A stretch of DNA of 64,000 nt from positions 44,698 through 108,697 of IMG/VR virus record IMGVR_UViG_3300010157_000040; one strand, 5' to 3'. This document shows positions 9,643-18,223 of this stretch, in pieces; positions within the stretch are counted from its first letter, which is position 1; every line of letters starts with the position of its first letter. A program made the position numbers and the translations under genes. This stretch comes from a virus. The notes beneath the pieces were generated by a model. The model was not told where the DNA came from, did no database searches, and worked only from the letters and a program-made list of their open reading frames with translations.

Positions 9643-12368
9643 TGAAAAAGTATATAACAAAAAGGTCTAACATAAAAGGAGCTGGTAAAGGTTTATTTAC
9701 TAAAGCTGCATATAAAAAAGGAGAAGTAATTGGTTTAGCACATGTTAATGATCAACCTGCTACAGAAATAGGAAGGAATCATAATCATAATGAAGAAAAT
9801 CCTACTGCATATAATGAAAAAATAAATAATAAAAGATATTTATTTGCATCAAGAGATTTAAAACCTAATGAAGAAATTACTACTAACTATAGATTACAAC
9901 CTGAGTTAGAACAACCTGAAGATTTTCAAAAAAGAAAAGGTGGTACTGTATCTATGCCTACTGATAAACCTGAAAAATCTAAAAAGTTTTCTAGAAGTTT
10001 AGATGCAACCAATAGATTGTTTACAGAAAACAAATTATTTAAAATACCTAAGTCTAGAAAGAATAAAGTATTTGATCCACATGCTAAATATTATGCAGAA
10101 GGTGGTAGTTATGAAGAAGCAGAATTAACTCCAGAAGAAATAGAAGCATATAGAGCAGAAGGATATACTGTAGATGAAACTGAATATAAAGAAGGTGGTG
10201 CATACTATGATGATTCTAGAGATGCTTGGGTAGATGCAGATGGAAAAGTAGGACCTAATGGTCCAGCATATTCTAATGGTGGAGATATTTCTGTACCTTC
10301 ATTAAATCAAATGCAAGATGGTGGAACATATACATATGCAGGTAGAAAAGATTCTACATATAAAAAAGATGCAAGTGGTAATTGGTTAATTAAAAATGCA
10401 TCTACCGGAAATAAGTTTACTGCTATCAGTGATCCAAAAGGTACAAGAACTAAAACATTAAATGCACAAGCTGTACCAACTAGTACACCAAGAGCAATAG
10501 AAAAAGTATATGCATCAACAGCTGAATCTACAGATACTCCTAATATTAGAGAAAGAACAGCACTTGATGCACCATATAAAATGAATCAATATGTTAAACA
10601 TGTAAATAATGAACATGGTTTAGTTATAAATTATAAAAACAGTATTTATAATAATACAGCTTTTACACCTAAAGATAAAGATAAATATATAAATAAACTA
10701 AAAGGTAAAAACTTAGATCAACAAGCTGAAATATCTAAAAATTATTTAATGGGTCTTGCTACAGTAAAAGCTAATCAAGGTACTATAAGAGGTGTACCAA
10801 AAAAAGGTACAGCAGATTATATTGAAAGAGGTTGGGATATGGTAACAAATCCATTTGCTGCTTTTCATTATTCTGTTGCAACAGGAGATGTTAATAATAT
10901 GCCATGGCATTATAATGATGCAATGAGAAGAGGTATTAATCCAGAGAAATCATTAAGAGGTGGATCAGAAATTAGTGAAATTGCTAATACACCAAATCCT
11001 TTTGATGCAGGTGATAAAGTTGCATGGAATACAGGACAAGGAAATTATGGTGCTGCACTAATGCATGCTACAAGATTTTTACCATACACAGCAACAACAG
11101 TTGGTGCTAACATGCTTGGGGCATTAAATAGATTTGGTAATGTTGTTGAATCTGCTGCTAATTATAAACCATTAGTTGGTATATCAAGAAGTACTAGTAC
11201 TCTTGGAAGAGCATTAGAAGAAACTGCAACTCTTAATAATTCATTAAGAGTAGGAAGTATGGCTCAATCTGTGTCATTAACTCCAGATATTATATCAGAT
11301 GCAGGTGACTATATAAATTCAGGAGGTAGAAAAACTGAACAAGGAATGAATGCTTTAAAAAATACAGGTAGAGCATTATTATATGGAACATCTGCATTAT
11401 CAACAAGACCTGGTTCATATGGTTCATTAATTAATCAAAATTTAACACCATATAAAGCACCATATAATATTTATAATGACATATATAATGTATATCATAA
11501 AAAACCTAATAGAATGTCATCAGTTCCATTAGATTTATTTGGTGCTGCAAGATCATTAGCTGGTTTACGTGGAGCAAGAAAATTAGGTGGTGAACAAAAA
11601 AGTATAGAAGCAAATGTTACAGATGAAGATATACAAGATTTAATTGATCAAGGTTTTATTGTTGAAGAAGTTGATACATATTCTGAAGGTGGTGATATAA
11701 ACACAGAGATGATTAATACAGAAATAATGGATACAGAATCTCCACAAGATTTAGATCCTGTTCATATGAAAAAATATTTGAGTGACTTAAGATACTTAGA
11801 AAATGGTATTAAAAAAGGATATAAAAATGATAAATGGTATCCACATGCTAGTGTTGAAGGTGGTGCAAAAACAATTGCTTATGGACATAAGTTAGCAAAT
11901 AATTCAGAATACAAAGGTGGACTTACTGAAAAAGAAGCATTAGCATTACAAAAAGAAGATGTATTAAAACATCAATCAGAAGCAGAAAGATTAACTGATG
12001 CAAAATATGGTGAAGGTACTTTTGATAAATTACCACAAAAAAATCAAATGTTATTAGTTGACTATGCATATAATGGTGTATATAATAAATTTCCATCATT
12101 TGTAAAGAGTGTTGTAAATAATAATAAAAAAGGAATGTTAAATAATTACAAAAGATATTCTGGCAACAATCCTATTACAAATAGAAATGAATGGACTGCA
12201 GATGTAATTAATGATCAAGAAAAAACTAACAAAACTGTAGATAAAGCTAAAAAGTCAGAAAATAGTTTTATAAATAGTATTGTTCCTACTTTATATGGAG
12301 AATCTAAACCTAAAGCTAAACCACAATCAAAGAAGGTATATAACTTTATGACAGGTAAATACCAATAA
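9642..12368 (+). CDS. Virion cargo protein with SET-like and lysozyme-like domains
   Basis: A 908-aa protein. Residues about 8-90 resemble a compact SET domain: GAGKGLFTKAAYKKGEVI, then NHNEENPTA (residues 48-56, the N-H-x-x-x-P-N-type motif) and FASRDLKPNEEITTNY (the ELTxDY-like motif). Residues about 705-860 resemble a phage lysozyme (GH24-like): ENG near 720, YPHASVEGGAKTIAYGHK near 732-749, then helices with NQMLLVDYAYNGV. The middle has several Gly-Gly motifs and two acidic-helix repeats (see findings). It starts one base inside the muzzle stop. Likely packed with the tail or cargo and delivered during entry, with the lysozyme cutting peptidoglycan; the SET-like part could modify a protein, but activity is unproven. 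Confidence 0.65.
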   Translation: MKKYITKRSNIKGAGKGLFTKAAYKKGEVIGLAHVNDQPATEIGRNHNHNEENPTAYNEKINNKRYLFASRDLKPNEEITTNYRLQPELEQPEDFQKRKGGTVSMPTDKPEKSKKFSRSLDATNRLFTENKLFKIPKSRKNKVFDPHAKYYAEGGSYEEAELTPEEIEAYRAEGYTVDETEYKEGGAYYDDSRDAWVDADGKVGPNGPAYSNGGDISVPSLNQMQDGGTYTYAGRKDSTYKKDASGNWLIKNASTGNKFTAISDPKGTRTKTLNAQAVPTSTPRAIEKVYASTAESTDTPNIRERTALDAPYKMNQYVKHVNNEHGLVINYKNSIYNNTAFTPKDKDKYINKLKGKNLDQQAEISKNYLMGLATVKANQGTIRGVPKKGTADYIERGWDMVTNPFAAFHYSVATGDVNNMPWHYNDAMRRGINPEKSLRGGSEISEIANTPNPFDAGDKVAWNTGQGNYGAALMHATRFLPYTATTVGANMLGALNRFGNVVESAANYKPLVGISRSTSTLGRALEETATLNNSLRVGSMAQSVSLTPDIISDAGDYINSGGRKTEQGMNALKNTGRALLYGTSALSTRPGSYGSLINQNLTPYKAPYNIYNDIYNVYHKKPNRMSSVPLDLFGAARSLAGLRGARKLGGEQKSIEANVTDEDIQDLIDQGFIVEEVDTYSEGGDINTEMINTEIMDTESPQDLDPVHMKKYLSDLRYLENGIKKGYKNDKWYPHASVEGGAKTIAYGHKLANNSEYKGGLTEKEALALQKEDVLKHQSEAERLTDAKYGEGTFDKLPQKNQMLLVDYAYNGVYNKFPSFVKSVVNNNKKGMLNNYKRYSGNNPITNRNEWTADVINDQEKTNKTVDKAKKSENSFINSIVPTLYGESKPKAKPQSKKVYNFMTGKYQ

Positions 12369-12406
12369 CTAAACTTTTCAAGTTTATGTATTAAACTAAA
12401 ATTTAT

Positions 12407-12421
12407 TATATTTATAATAGA
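12407..12421 (+). promoter_or_regulatory. Shared AT motif before the 1927-aa cargo gene (candidate phage promoter)
   Basis: TATATTTATAATAGA lies nine bases before the ATG at 12431, inside a 62-base gap in an otherwise gapless cluster. Near-identical 15-mers precede the genes at 20591 and 40427. It may be a phage-specific promoter or an AT-rich translation enhancer. Confidence 0.4.
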
Positions 12422-12430
12422 ACTAATAAT

Positions 12431-15400
12431 ATGAAAAAGAAAGTAAGAATATACAGAGCACAAGATGGTATTGGTAAGTTTTTGCATAAAAAACAAGAAG
12501 GTGGTATGCTTGATGTAAATGAAAGAGGTTACCCAGGTCAACAAGAGCAAACTCCTGTAACTCAAGAACAATTGACTCAGTTAGTTGTTAATGATATATC
12601 TCAAGGTATTTCTAAAGAACAAGTGATTGTTAAACTTGCTACTGTACATGGATTAGATCCAATGCAAGCTAGTCAATTTTATGATCAAATTTTTGGATTA
12701 TTAGAAGATCAAAAACAAAAAGATATTGACAGTGTTGAAAATCCAGATGAAACAGAAACTGTAGACAATCCTGAAGAAGAAGTTGTAGAAGAAGAAACTC
12801 CAGATACATTAAATTATGATCACACAAGTAATGCAGGTTTAGATATTGCACAAGAAGATGATGGTTTAGATGTTGCTAATGAAGATTTAGGAACTCTTGA
12901 ATCTGATCTTATAATGAGAAGAGGTGGTTTAGTTAGAGCAGATGAAGGTGCAAGTATAGATGATACACTTTGGAATACACAAACTTATCCAATTCAATTT
13001 CCTGGTATGGATACATACTTACCTGATAATACAGGTATGGATCAATATATAAATCAACAAAATACACAGACTGTTGCAGATAGAGCATACCCAGATCCAA
13101 CTGGTGGAATGTTAAATAATACTGACACAGCATCTAATTATGCAGAACGTGTACCAGATCCTAATGCAGATACATCAGAATATAAAAAAGGTGGTACATA
13201 TAAAACTGATAAAAGGAAGTTTGTTAATTCAATTCTTAACTTAGTTAAGAAACAAATGGGTGGACAAGAAAAACCTATGTCTAATGATGCAGATCCTACT
13301 GGACAAAATGTTAGAACAAATAATTTACAAGCATTTATTGGTACAGTAAAAAATCAAAGTCAAATTGCTATTGCTAAAAAAGAAGCAGAAGAACAGTATG
13401 ATAAGATGATGCAGCAACAACAGATGATGATACAACAACAACAACCACCAATGTATCCTATGGCACAAGAAGGTGGTATGTATCCTAATATGGATGAAGA
13501 TCCAGAAAATCCTATGCATCATTTAGAAGCATATGCAAATACAACACATGGTATTTTTGATCAACCAATGGTTGGACTTTCTCAAGCACAGTATGGTGGT
13601 AATACAGAAGGTTGTTTTCCTACACAATTACCTAATGGTCAAGTAATTACTAATTGTTTTCCAAGACAAGAACAAAGAGATGAAAATCAAAGACAAATTG
13701 ATGCAGGATCATATGATGGTTTAGGTGCTACACAAGAACAAGATATTGATAGAGGTAATTATCCAAAAATATTTGATCCTAATGAATCTCATGTAACTAA
13801 TTTTCCAAAAAGATTTGATCCTTATGCACCTCATGTACCTAGTTATGTTAATTATGGTAATGGTCAAGTAATGTATACTCCAAGAAGAAGACAAACTAAT
13901 ATAGGTGTGATACCTGGTATGCAAGGATTACAAGGTATGCCTAATTTTGGTTATGGTAATGGTATGCCTCCTATTACTAAATTAGATGTAAGAAGATCTG
14001 GTTTGTTTGGTAGACCAAGAAGATATACTGCAGAGTTTGGACAAGGTGCAATGTTACCGGGTCAACAAGGTTCTGGTATAGGTTTTTATGGTTATGGTGC
14101 ACCTGAAATAAAAAAGTCACCTGCTAGAGTTATAGTAGAAAATGTTGCATCAACGGTTAATAATGAAGCTATAAAAGAAGTAGCAAAAGTAACTCCGGGA
14201 AGTACAGCAACTACAACTGCAGTTGATCCAAATAAAAAAGCTACTGAAGTAAAAGTTGTTCCAGGAAGTGGATCTGGTTCTGGTTCTGGAACAGGTAATA
14301 CTAATAAGAAATCTAATACAGGTAATTCAACACCAATTAAATCTAATGAAGAAGTTGTTATTGATCCAAAAACTGGTTATGCAAGTAAAGATCAATTTAA
14401 TGTTAGACAAGGAATAAAAATTGGTAATGTTGCTTTTGTAACAGATTTAAAAAATAATGATTTGTACACACAAATGCAAGATGTGTGGACAGGTAATCCT
14501 GTTGAAAATGAATGGAAAAAAAATGATCCAACATATATGCCATCTAAAGGTGGTGCAAAAAATGTAAATAGTAATCCTACTATAGGACCTAATGGTGAAA
14601 AACGTCATACATTAGGAAGAATGTATCCTGGTGAAACTAATGCACATTTTAATCAAAGAGTAAAAGAATATAATGCAAAACCATGGTATGAAAAAATGGT
14701 TAACACAAATCCAGAAAAAGAATGGGCTGATAGTCAAAGTAATAACTATAATGATGTAGGACCTATGCAATACCTTGCACCAACATCAGTTGGTTCAGGT
14801 GCTATACTTGGTGCAGGAAAATTATCTGCAGAAGTTGCAAAAAAACTTGCAAGTAAAGTAGCACCAAAAGTTGCTAAAGTAGTTAGTAAAGTAGCAAAAA
14901 CACCAGCACAAGTAAAAGCAGCAAAAGCACTTGCATCTCAGAAAGCAATGTTAAGACAAATTAATAAAGGTAATTATGGGTATCACGAAGAAGGTGGTAT
15001 TATAGATACATCTACTATAGATCCAAATAATCCTGAGTTAATGAGATTTGTATATGGTGGTAATGATCCTTATGTTACACAACAAGATATAAACTATAGT
15101 AACTCTAAAGATGTAACAGATCCATATTTTCAAGGTGGTGGTGAATTAACTGATGAAGAACAGAAAGAAGCAGATGCAGCAGTATATGATAAAATCAATC
15201 CTGAAATTTTAGCACAAATTCAGAAAGAACAAGCAGCATCTTCACCAAATCCATATATGGAACCTGTTGGTCAAAGAGATAAAAGTTTACCTGATTCTGC
15301 TAATAGAGAAAACTATAGTAGATTAGTTGAAAATGGTAAAGTGTATACTGGATATAATCCAGATCATAAGTATGTAGGTGCTGATTATGTACCTAAAAAT

Positions 15401-18214
15401 ACTACTACCCAACAATATCCTCAAGGATACTATCCACAACAAGGTGGTTACAATCCAAATTTTTTACAAAAGTTTTTTCCAGGTAATTTACCACAAGTTG
15501 TTGGTTCTTACGGAGAAATGAAAAAAATGTATGATCCAAAAACTGGTTTACCATATACTGGAGGATTTGGTCCTGGTACACAACTTACTAAACTAGATGT
15601 AAGAAAATCACGTTTAAATGGAGATCCAAAAAAATACACTATGTATTTTAATAATTCAGAAATGGATCCAAGAAAACAAGGTTTAATTAGTCTTGATGGT
15701 CAAGGTAATGGTTCTGGAAATGGTCATGGAAATGATAATACAAACTATAGTGATGATAGATGGGGAAGACATGATGAAAGATATAATGCTAGAAATAAAA
15801 GAAGATTAAATAGACATGGCATTGATGTACCAGAAGAAACAAGAGATAATCCATATTTAAATGAACGTGAAGATGTTCAAACTCAAATAGATACAGAAGG
15901 TAATTCTATTCCATTAGGAGAAAACAAATATAATTCTAACGTTGTAAATACAAGTACTGCAGTTTTAGATAATAATGGTATTCCAATGACTGATGATGGT
16001 TCTAACTTAATGATAGAAAATCATCCAGATTTCTCTTCAGTATCTCCATCTGAATCATCTAATGTTAGAGAAGATATTAAACTTAATCCAGAAGCAACTA
16101 AACTTGCTGCACAAAAAGCATATGGAGAATATGGTGATGTTTCTGCAGAATTTGGTAACAATGGTCCTCAATTACAAGAAGCATTTAATAATATATTTGC
16201 AACACAAGGTCAAGATGCAGCTGATGCAATGATGTCAAATGCATTTAAAGAAAGAAATGCAAATATTAAAGACATGCCGGTTGAACAACCAGTTGAACAA
16301 ACAGCTGAACAACCTATTGATGAAGCTACAGGTGAACCTATTAATGTACCTACTGATCAACCAGTAAATGAATCTAATGTAGATAATTCTGATGCTGTAT
16401 CAGAAGCACCAATGCAGAAAATTAGTAGTAATAATTCTGCAATAGATTTTATGAATAATTACAATACTAATCCTGAGTTTGCTGCAATGGTAGATGATGC
16501 TAAAAATAGAGCACAAGGAACAAATGGTGATTGGTATGGAACAGGAGATAGTCAGAATTTAGAATCACCTACTGTTCGTGATATGGCAAACTATAATAAT
16601 GAAGCAAATGCATTAAATAAATTTACATCTGCAATAGATGAAGATCAATATGCACAACAAGAAGGTTTACCAATAAGACAAGCACATATAGATCAGAATA
16701 CTAATTATCCTGATAAAATAGAAATGCCTGCGGAATTACAAGATTGGCAAAACAAACAAAATATAAATAATAGTAATAATCAAGTTGTTAATAATAAAAA
16801 CCCTAGACAAGGTACAAACCAAAACAATAGAGGTAATAGTAAAGTTGATAATAAAATAAATACTAAATTAAATAATATTGATATTAAGGAAAATCCATAT
16901 CCAAAAGATTCAGAAATGCATTATGTATATGAAGAGTTAACACCTGAAGAGAAAAAATTACATAAAATAGCTAATATAAAAAATGAATCAAAACGTCAAG
17001 GAGATAAAAATAATAGAAATAAAGAACTTGAAGTATTTAATCATTCAAATGAAGGAAGAGAACAGTATTATAATAACTTAGATAGAGGTGCAGCTCAACA
17101 ATATTATAAATCTGATATAGAACCTAAAATTACTCAAACAACAAATGCATATAATAATGCAATTGATGCAGCTAAAACAGATGCAGCAAGAAATAAACTT
17201 GTAAAAGAAAAAGAAATTGCCTTAAATAATATTAATAAACAATTCTTTAAAGGTATTGATTTTGATCAAGCAGGTTCACAATATACTCCACCTCCAAAAA
17301 ATATTACAGAAGGTAATGACTTTAGAAAATATATGCATGAGTTTTATCCTAACATAAGTAAAAGTTTTAATTTAGATGTTAAAGGAAATATTAATTCAAG
17401 TGAATTTAAAGATGTTTGGAATAAGTATGGTGCAAGATTTTTATATGGTAATCGTTCAGATGATCAAAAAGTAAAAGTTAGAAATACTATAAAAAGTCAT
17501 ATGGGTGCTTTTGGACATCTTAGAGATGGTGGTGCATTAAATAAATTTATTCCTAAAGCATCACCAGGATTAGAAGTTGGTTCACCAGTTACCTATACAG
17601 GTAATAAAGCACTAGAAGGAATGACTGATGTACAAATGATTAGTCTTAATCCAGGTATACAAGATTTAAATCCATCTTCTCTAACAGGTTTCATGAATAA
17701 TAATAATAATGCACCTGCTAGAAATATGTCACAAGATCCTGCACAAATGAATATAGATAAAAACCAAATTGAAAGTCAAAATGCAGAAAAAGTTTATAAT
17801 CCTAATGGAGACTTTGCAATAGATATTAAACAAAAAAACATGTATGAAGTAGATCCTGAAGTTTTATTACAAACAGGTAATGCACTTGGTAGAGGTTATG
17901 CAGGAATGATGAATAATATACAAAATCGTAAAAATACACGTAACATGTATAACGATCTTAATGCAGATAATTTATATTCAGCAACTACTGATAGAGACAG
18001 AGGAGATTATACTAAGTCTGGTTCTGCAAGAGGTGAGTTAAGATTTGATGAACAAGGTGCTAATAGTACTGGTAGATTTGCACAATACGGTGGAACATCT
18101 AATGAAGATAATATGTATGACCAAGGTGGTTATTTTGATGGTGATGAAGCATACATGACAGAAGATCAAATTAAACAGTTCTTAGAAGCTGGAGGAGAAA
18201 TAGAATATTTATAA
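12431..18214 (+). CDS. Giant low-complexity virion cargo protein (1927 aa)
   Basis: A 1927-aa protein, mostly disordered-looking, rich in Asn, Gln, Asp, Gly and Pro. Visible parts in order: repeated Gly-Gly motifs (KQEGGM, RRGGLV, YKKGGTY, AQEGGM, HEEGGI, QGGGEL, RDGGAL, QYGGTS, DQGGYF); a Met/Gln-rich tract near residues 325-345; a tandem 14-residue repeat around FDPNESHV/FDPYAPHV (about 444-470); a duplicated TKLDVR..G.P..YT..F element (about 515-535 and 1052-1072); a Lys/Ala/Val-rich amphipathic stretch (about 795-845); and a C-terminal acidic helix ending EAGGEIEYL. No catalytic motif seen. Composition and place between other cargo genes suggest a protein stored in and ejected from the virion; function unknown. 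Confidence 0.6.
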   Translation: MKKKVRIYRAQDGIGKFLHKKQEGGMLDVNERGYPGQQEQTPVTQEQLTQLVVNDISQGISKEQVIVKLATVHGLDPMQASQFYDQIFGLLEDQKQKDIDSVENPDETETVDNPEEEVVEEETPDTLNYDHTSNAGLDIAQEDDGLDVANEDLGTLESDLIMRRGGLVRADEGASIDDTLWNTQTYPIQFPGMDTYLPDNTGMDQYINQQNTQTVADRAYPDPTGGMLNNTDTASNYAERVPDPNADTSEYKKGGTYKTDKRKFVNSILNLVKKQMGGQEKPMSNDADPTGQNVRTNNLQAFIGTVKNQSQIAIAKKEAEEQYDKMMQQQQMMIQQQQPPMYPMAQEGGMYPNMDEDPENPMHHLEAYANTTHGIFDQPMVGLSQAQYGGNTEGCFPTQLPNGQVITNCFPRQEQRDENQRQIDAGSYDGLGATQEQDIDRGNYPKIFDPNESHVTNFPKRFDPYAPHVPSYVNYGNGQVMYTPRRRQTNIGVIPGMQGLQGMPNFGYGNGMPPITKLDVRRSGLFGRPRRYTAEFGQGAMLPGQQGSGIGFYGYGAPEIKKSPARVIVENVASTVNNEAIKEVAKVTPGSTATTTAVDPNKKATEVKVVPGSGSGSGSGTGNTNKKSNTGNSTPIKSNEEVVIDPKTGYASKDQFNVRQGIKIGNVAFVTDLKNNDLYTQMQDVWTGNPVENEWKKNDPTYMPSKGGAKNVNSNPTIGPNGEKRHTLGRMYPGETNAHFNQRVKEYNAKPWYEKMVNTNPEKEWADSQSNNYNDVGPMQYLAPTSVGSGAILGAGKLSAEVAKKLASKVAPKVAKVVSKVAKTPAQVKAAKALASQKAMLRQINKGNYGYHEEGGIIDTSTIDPNNPELMRFVYGGNDPYVTQQDINYSNSKDVTDPYFQGGGELTDEEQKEADAAVYDKINPEILAQIQKEQAASSPNPYMEPVGQRDKSLPDSANRENYSRLVENGKVYTGYNPDHKYVGADYVPKNTTTQQYPQGYYPQQGGYNPNFLQKFFPGNLPQVVGSYGEMKKMYDPKTGLPYTGGFGPGTQLTKLDVRKSRLNGDPKKYTMYFNNSEMDPRKQGLISLDGQGNGSGNGHGNDNTNYSDDRWGRHDERYNARNKRRLNRHGIDVPEETRDNPYLNEREDVQTQIDTEGNSIPLGENKYNSNVVNTSTAVLDNNGIPMTDDGSNLMIENHPDFSSVSPSESSNVREDIKLNPEATKLAAQKAYGEYGDVSAEFGNNGPQLQEAFNNIFATQGQDAADAMMSNAFKERNANIKDMPVEQPVEQTAEQPIDEATGEPINVPTDQPVNESNVDNSDAVSEAPMQKISSNNSAIDFMNNYNTNPEFAAMVDDAKNRAQGTNGDWYGTGDSQNLESPTVRDMANYNNEANALNKFTSAIDEDQYAQQEGLPIRQAHIDQNTNYPDKIEMPAELQDWQNKQNINNSNNQVVNNKNPRQGTNQNNRGNSKVDNKINTKLNNIDIKENPYPKDSEMHYVYEELTPEEKKLHKIANIKNESKRQGDKNNRNKELEVFNHSNEGREQYYNNLDRGAAQQYYKSDIEPKITQTTNAYNNAIDAAKTDAARNKLVKEKEIALNNINKQFFKGIDFDQAGSQYTPPPKNITEGNDFRKYMHEFYPNISKSFNLDVKGNINSSEFKDVWNKYGARFLYGNRSDDQKVKVRNTIKSHMGAFGHLRDGGALNKFIPKASPGLEVGSPVTYTGNKALEGMTDVQMISLNPGIQDLNPSSLTGFMNNNNNAPARNMSQDPAQMNIDKNQIESQNAEKVYNPNGDFAIDIKQKNMYEVDPEVLLQTGNALGRGYAGMMNNIQNRKNTRNMYNDLNADNLYSATTDRDRGDYTKSGSARGELRFDEQGANSTGRFAQYGGTSNEDNMYDQGGYFDGDEAYMTEDQIKQFLEAGGEIEYL

Positions 18215-18223
18215 ATTTACACT

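Noticed and set aside
12215-12571. 118-codon open frame on the - strand across the 12.4 kb gap
   Set aside because: It overlaps the ends of two strongly supported + strand genes, and its Phe/Leu/Ser/Ile-rich content is what the complement of this AT-rich coding sequence gives. The same holds for other - strand frames across the virion block and + strand frames across the replication block.
13400-13450. CAA/CAG repeat tract as a possible phase-variable repeat
   Set aside because: It encodes a short irregular Met/Gln-rich stretch in frame; unit changes would not shift the frame, and the copies are imperfect.
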